DNA from: Maritimibacter sp.
GTDB taxonomy: Bacteria > Pseudomonadota > Alphaproteobacteria > Rhodobacterales > Rhodobacteraceae
Length of the DNA: 64,000 bases
Assembly (NCBI GenBank): GCA_017792445.1
Contig: CP051232.1
Coordinates: 3,446,001 to 3,510,000, forward strand
Reading direction: 5' to 3'
This document shows, one piece after another, positions 60,744-64,000 of the stretch (positions are counted from its first letter, which is position 1; the number at the start of each line of letters is the position of its first letter). The position numbers and the translations under genes were made by a program. The notes under the pieces are model-generated. The model did not search any database. It was not told where the DNA came from and saw only the letters and a program-made list of their open reading frames with translations.

Positions 60744-61352
60744 ATGAAAACCCTTCTGATCGCATCGGCCGCCGCGGCAACGCTCGCCGCGCCCGTATTC
60801 GCCGGCAGCCTGACCCCCGTCGCGCCGGATCCCGTGGTGCCCGCACCGGCGCCCGCGCCGATGCCGGTGGCATCCTACGACTGGACCGGCTTCTACGGCG
60901 GTGCCCAGTTCGGCTGGGGCATGGCGACCGCGGATGACGGTACCACCGAAGAAGACGGCGACGGTATCCTTGGCGGTATCCACGCCGGTTACGACTGGGA
61001 CCTCGGCAACTACGTGCTGGGCGTCGGCCTCGACTATGACGCCGCCGATATCCAGTTCGACAACAACCTGGGCAGCATCGACTCGGTCGCCCGCGCACGT
61101 CTGCGTGCCGGTTACGACGCCGGCAGCTGGCTGATCTACGGTGTTGGCGGCGCGGCGCATGCCGACGCGTCGATCAGCGGCACCGACTACAGCGACATGG
61201 GCTGGTTCGCCGGTGGTGGTGTTGAATACCGCGTGAACGAGAACGTCTCGGTCGCCGGTGAAGCCCTGTACCACGGCTTCGACGACTTCGACGACACCGG
61301 CGTGGACGCAAGCGCCACCACGCTGCAGGGTCGCGTGACCTACCGGTTCTGA
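60744..61352 (+). CDS. Outer-membrane beta-barrel protein (Omp25/porin-like)
   Basis: This 202-residue protein has a signal peptide (KTLLIASAAAATLAAPVFA), then a Pro-rich stretch (PVAPDPVVPAPAPAPMP, about 24-42), then an eight-strand barrel beginning DWTGFYGGAQFGWG. It ends with the aromatic TYRF motif that the BAM complex recognises. The DWTGFYxG start is typical of alphaproteobacterial Omp25/Omp31-type proteins. It is acidic, with several DDG/EEDGD loops, and is a likely abundant surface protein. A weak GGAG-type site (TTGGAG) precedes the ATG. The 243 bases upstream hold its promoter, and a strong terminator follows. Confidence 0.88.
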   Translation: MKTLLIASAAAATLAAPVFAGSLTPVAPDPVVPAPAPAPMPVASYDWTGFYGGAQFGWGMATADDGTTEEDGDGILGGIHAGYDWDLGNYVLGVGLDYDAADIQFDNNLGSIDSVARARLRAGYDAGSWLIYGVGGAAHADASISGTDYSDMGWFAGGGVEYRVNENVSVAGEALYHGFDDFDDTGVDASATTLQGRVTYRF

Positions 61353-61377
61353 TCTTTCCCCAGACAGATCCGTATTG

Positions 61378-61410
61378 GGCCGGGGCGGGCAACCGCTCCG
61401 GCCTTTTTTT
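61378..61410 (+). terminator. Intrinsic terminator of the outer-membrane protein gene
   Basis: An 11-bp stem with one G-U pair (GGCCGGGGCGG, loop GCAA, CCGCTCCGGCC) is followed by seven T residues, starting 25 bases after the stop. Confidence 0.93.
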
Positions 61411-61416
61411 CGTGGG

Positions 61417-62817
61417 TCAGAGGGTCGCGGCCAGTTCCGTGACCACCTGATGCACCGTCATCACGTCGTCGCGGGTGCAGTCGAAGCTGCCGGCGGTGAC
61501 GCGGATGACGAACTGTCCCTCGTGGCGGGTCTGGGTCAGGTAGATCCGACCATCCGAGTTGACCTTATCCAGCAACCGCTCGGTCGCGGCATCGGCATCG
61601 CCGCCGCCGGGCGTGTAGCGGAACGAGAACAGCGCAAGGCGCGGCTCGGTGGTGATCTCGAACCCCGGCGTGGCGCGGAATGCCTCGGCCAGTTCCTCGA
61701 TCCAGGCCACGTGATTGCGGATGCGGCTGCGCAGGTTCTCCAGCCCGTAGGCGCGCAGGACGAACCACAGCTTCAGCGCGCGGAAGCGGCGGCCCAGCGG
61801 CACCGTCCATTCATTGAAGTTGACGATTTCCTCTTCGCCGATGGTTTGCAGGTAGTCCGGGCGCAGTCCCAGCGAGCGGATCTGCGGCGCGGGGGCGGCA
61901 AGGAACTGGACCGAGCAGTCGAACTGCGCGCCCAGCCACTTGTGCGGGTTGAAGACGATGCTGTCAGCGCCCTCGACCCCCTGCCACAGTGTACGAAACT
62001 CGGGGCAGATCATCGCGGACCCGGCCCATGCGGCGTCGACATGGGTGTACAGGCGGTGATTGCGGGCGACCTCGATGCATTCCGCGATCGGGTCGAAGGC
62101 GCCGATCGAGGTGCCGCCGGTGCACAGCACCACGCCCGCCGGGGTGCGGTCGTTGAAGATGTCGTCGCGGATCGCGGCGTCCAGCTTGTCGGGGTCCATG
62201 CGGTACTCGGCATCGGTGCCGATCTTCACGAGGTTGCGTTGACCGATCCCCGCCAGCCGCACCGCCTTGTCGACCGAGCTGTGGGTCTGGGCGGAGGCAT
62301 AGATCCGCAGCCGCTGGCCGGTCAGCCCCTCGTCGACGCTGCGCCAGTCCGAGGCGCGGTCGCGCATGGTGATCACGGCGGACAGCGTGGCCACGGTGGC
62401 GCTGTCGTGGATGGTGCCGATGAAGCCGTCGGGCAGACCCAGCGCCTGCCGCAGCCAGTCGGTTGTGACCTGCTCGATCTCGGTGGCGGCCGGAGACGCC
62501 TGCCAGATCATGCAGTTGGAGGCGATGGAATTGGCCAGCTGCTCGGCCAGCATCGACGCGGGCGAGGCGTTGGCCGGGAAGTAGGCGAAGAACCGGGGGT
62601 GCTGCCAGTGGGTCATCGCGTCGGGCACGATGCGCTCGAAATCGGCGAAGATCTCTTCCATCGGCTCGGCCGCCTCGGGCGGCGCGGCGGGCAGCTTGGC
62701 GGCGGTCTCGCCGGGTTTCGTCTGGGCGCGGACCGGTCGGTCGCGCAGGGTGGCATGGTACTCGTGCGTCCAGTCGGCCGCGCGTTTTGACCAGATTTTC
62801 AGCTCGTCGTGATTCAT
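61417..62817 (-). CDS. PLP-dependent group II decarboxylase (aromatic-L-amino-acid decarboxylase-like)
   Basis: This 466-residue fold-type I PLP enzyme decarboxylates an amino acid, probably aromatic. Visible features are HWQHPRFFAYFPANASPASMLAE at about 60-85, the CTGGTSIGAFDPI segment, VDAAWAGSA with the Asp that contacts the pyridine nitrogen, and the Schiff-base Lys293 in FNPHKWLGAQFDCS. The N-terminal part matches the dimer-swapping helices of DOPA/tyrosine/tryptophan decarboxylases. The ATG at 62817 has a poor ribosome site; the longer frame is Arg/Pro-rich and unlikely. It lies in its own transcription unit between two terminator-like regions. Substrate choice among Tyr, Trp, Phe or DOPA is open. 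Confidence 0.92.
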   Translation of the reverse strand: MNHDELKIWSKRAADWTHEYHATLRDRPVRAQTKPGETAAKLPAAPPEAAEPMEEIFADFERIVPDAMTHWQHPRFFAYFPANASPASMLAEQLANSIASNCMIWQASPAATEIEQVTTDWLRQALGLPDGFIGTIHDSATVATLSAVITMRDRASDWRSVDEGLTGQRLRIYASAQTHSSVDKAVRLAGIGQRNLVKIGTDAEYRMDPDKLDAAIRDDIFNDRTPAGVVLCTGGTSIGAFDPIAECIEVARNHRLYTHVDAAWAGSAMICPEFRTLWQGVEGADSIVFNPHKWLGAQFDCSVQFLAAPAPQIRSLGLRPDYLQTIGEEEIVNFNEWTVPLGRRFRALKLWFVLRAYGLENLRSRIRNHVAWIEELAEAFRATPGFEITTEPRLALFSFRYTPGGGDADAATERLLDKVNSDGRIYLTQTRHEGQFVIRVTAGSFDCTRDDVMTVHQVVTELAATL

Positions 62818-63223
62818 GGCGCGCAGTTGTCCACGCGGCATGGCGTTTGGCAAGCGGGAGGACGTCGCAGGGGGGCGCAAGACAGCGGCCGGACGAGGCG
62901 CGGCTTTTGGGCGCCGCGCGTTTGTTGGTGCGCGATCAATCCGCGCCGGTTTGGAGCTAGGCGCGCGCGAGACAGCGGCCCACAGGGCCGCCGCGCATCG
63001 CCGGGCCGCCCCCTTGGCCCGGCGATTTGGCTGCCGTCCGTGGCAGCGCCGGAGCTTAGGACGAGCTTGGCTGCGATAAACTGCCAGCAATGAGAGGTCG
63101 GGCCGCCGCGCCGCGGCCCGTCGCCGCGCGGCTTCGTTTCAGTCGTCGCCGGGCTGTTCCGGCAGCGGATCGACCTTGGACGCCGGCATCGCTTTGGTCA
63201 GAGGGCTGACAGCGCCGCGCCCA
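62818..63223. other. Intergenic region with three strong hairpins
   Basis: These 406 bases separate the decarboxylase start from the aminotransferase stop. Three perfect stems are present: 62997-63007 with 63016-63026 (11 bp), 63030-63035 with 63042-63047 (6 bp), and 63099-63106 with 63113-63120 (8 bp). They lie downstream of the aminotransferase stop on the minus strand and could terminate it, although no long T run follows. AGACAGCGGCC occurs twice (62880, 62970). No convincing gene. Confidence 0.5.
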
Positions 63224-64000
63224 TCAGGCGGCGCGCGCCTCGGCTTCGGCGAAGCGCACGAGGCGGTTCAGCGCTTCGGTCAGTTGTTCTTCGTCGACGG
63301 TCAGCGCGATGCGGATGTGCCCGGCGGCGGAGGCGCCGAAGCTTTCGCCCGGCATCACGCCGACAAGTTCGGTGTCCAGCAACGCGTTCGCGAAGGCCTC
63401 TCCCGTCAGGCCGGTCTTGCGGATGTCCAGCATCAGGTACATCGCGCCCTGGCTGGGGACGGTGACGAAATTGTCGGACCGCTCGAGGATCGCGAGCGCA
63501 GTCTCGCGCCGCTGGCGGAAGCGCTCGGAGATGTCCTCTTCGATCTCGCCGCCTTCCTCCAGCGCGTAGATCGCGGCGTCCTGGATATAGGCGGGCAGGC
63601 CATAGGTGGTGTGGGTCGACAGGTTGATCAGGTGCTCGATGGCGTCCTCGGGGCCGACGATCCAGCCGACGCGGCTGCCGGTCATCGCGTGGCTTTTCGA
63701 TAGCGAGCCGATCACCAGCGTCCGCTCGGCCATGCCGGGCAGCGCGCGGGGGCTGAGGTGCTCGCCCTCCCAGACCTGCGTGTCATAGACCTCGTCCGAG
63801 ATCAGCCACAGGTTCCGTTCCTTCATCACCTCGGCGATGCCTTCCAGCGTCTCGCGGCTGTAGACCACGCCGGTGGGATTGTGCGGCGTGTTGATCAGCA
63901 GCGAGCGGGTGCGCAGGTCGACCGCGTTTCGGATGTCCTGCGGCTGCGGCTGGAAATCGTACTCGGGCCGGGCGGGGACGGTCTTGGGGATCGCGCCGAT
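63224..64000 (-). CDS. Fold-type I PLP aminotransferase (C-terminal part)
   Basis: This gene runs off the right edge; 259 residues are visible, in frame to base 64000. They carry the aminotransferase class I hallmarks: NTPHNPTGVVYSRETLEGI with the Asn that binds PLP, DEVYDTQVW with the Asp-x-x-Tyr pair, and the Schiff-base Lys in SLSKSHAMTGSRVGWIVG. The terminal small domain is complete. The pattern fits aspartate/arylpyruvate-type aminotransferases. It transfers an amino group between an amino acid and a 2-oxo acid; the pair is unknown. The start is outside the window. Confidence 0.93.
   Translation of the reverse strand: MGAIPKTVPARPEYDFQPQPQDIRNAVDLRTRSLLINTPHNPTGVVYSRETLEGIAEVMKERNLWLISDEVYDTQVWEGEHLSPRALPGMAERTLVIGSLSKSHAMTGSRVGWIVGPEDAIEHLINLSTHTTYGLPAYIQDAAIYALEEGGEIEEDISERFRQRRETALAILERSDNFVTVPSQGAMYLMLDIRKTGLTGEAFANALLDTELVGVMPGESFGASAAGHIRIALTVDEEQLTEALNRLVRFAEAEARAA

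Noticed and set aside
63158-63208. A 16-codon minus-strand frame (MPASKVDPLPEQPGDD) after the aminotransferase gene.
   Set aside because: Too short, no ribosome site and no regulatory logic such as repeated codons; not supported as a gene.

Overview
The window is about 64 kb of a GC-rich (clearly above 60 %) alphaproteobacterial chromosome. It most likely comes from a marine Rhodobacterales/Roseobacter-group bacterium. This rests on the VPLPA-CTERM protein, tandem AsnC regulators, a very large TRAP DctM permease, a persulfide/sulfide operon with an ATTC-N8-GAAT operator, and dispersed GC-rich repeats containing a tATTT core and an AGAAGAAG end. I saw no rRNA, tRNA, CRISPR array, insertion sequence or phage gene. 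Coding density is high. Most neighbouring genes in operons overlap by ATGA or GTGA, which gives firm start codons.

Layout. 1-5.3 kb: housekeeping (end of folP, glmM), a GyrI-like protein, an MHS-type MFS transporter and ilvC. 5.4-11.1 kb: two overlapping AsnC/Lrp regulators, a pyruvate kinase without its C-terminal domain, small membrane proteins and a leaderless S8 protease. 11.3-16.3 kb: a likely glucosylglycerate module (phosphatase, glucosyl-3-phosphoglycerate synthase, GH13_18 phosphorylase) with a VPLPA-CTERM exported protein inside it. 16.6-19.2 kb: a GAF-Fis regulator and the aldehyde dehydrogenase it probably controls through an 18-20 bp palindrome. 19.5-24.3 kb: sulfide/persulfide operon (DUF2892, MBL dioxygenase, DUF442-SQR fusion, SulP carrier). 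24.3-32.6 kb: an SDR, a periplasmic FG-GAP-like protein, a complete Liv-type ABC importer and a GMC oxidoreductase.

The most unusual part is 32.7-49.5 kb. A MEDS-sensor/SARP regulator heads a plus-strand operon: P450, a split PEP-synthase-like pair resembling phenylphosphate synthase, two paralogous six-ligand HD proteins, an aldehyde dehydrogenase, an SDR and a [2Fe-2S] ferredoxin. A converging minus-strand operon encodes a three-subunit biotin carboxylase of the pyruvate/oxaloacetate type, a HAD phosphatase, acetoacetyl-CoA synthetase and another SDR. The same palindrome, TTTCAC-N3-GTGAAA, lies upstream of both operons, which suggests one regulon. I read this as a catabolic island. An imported hydrophobic compound would be hydroxylated, phosphorylated on the alcohol or enol, oxidised, and possibly carboxylated on the way to acetoacetyl-CoA. 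The substrate is unknown.

49.5-54.6 kb: a GFA-fold protein, a THUMP RNA methyltransferase, ilvH, a beta-barrel protein on the opposite strand, and ilvI. Upstream of ilvI is a complete ribosome-mediated attenuator: promoter, a 15-residue leader peptide rich in Leu/Ile/Val, an antiterminator stem and an intrinsic terminator. 54.9-59.3 kb: a TRAP transporter. 59.8-64 kb: a stand-alone DnaB-like ATPase, an outer-membrane barrel, a PLP decarboxylase and the C-terminal part of an aminotransferase that runs off the window.
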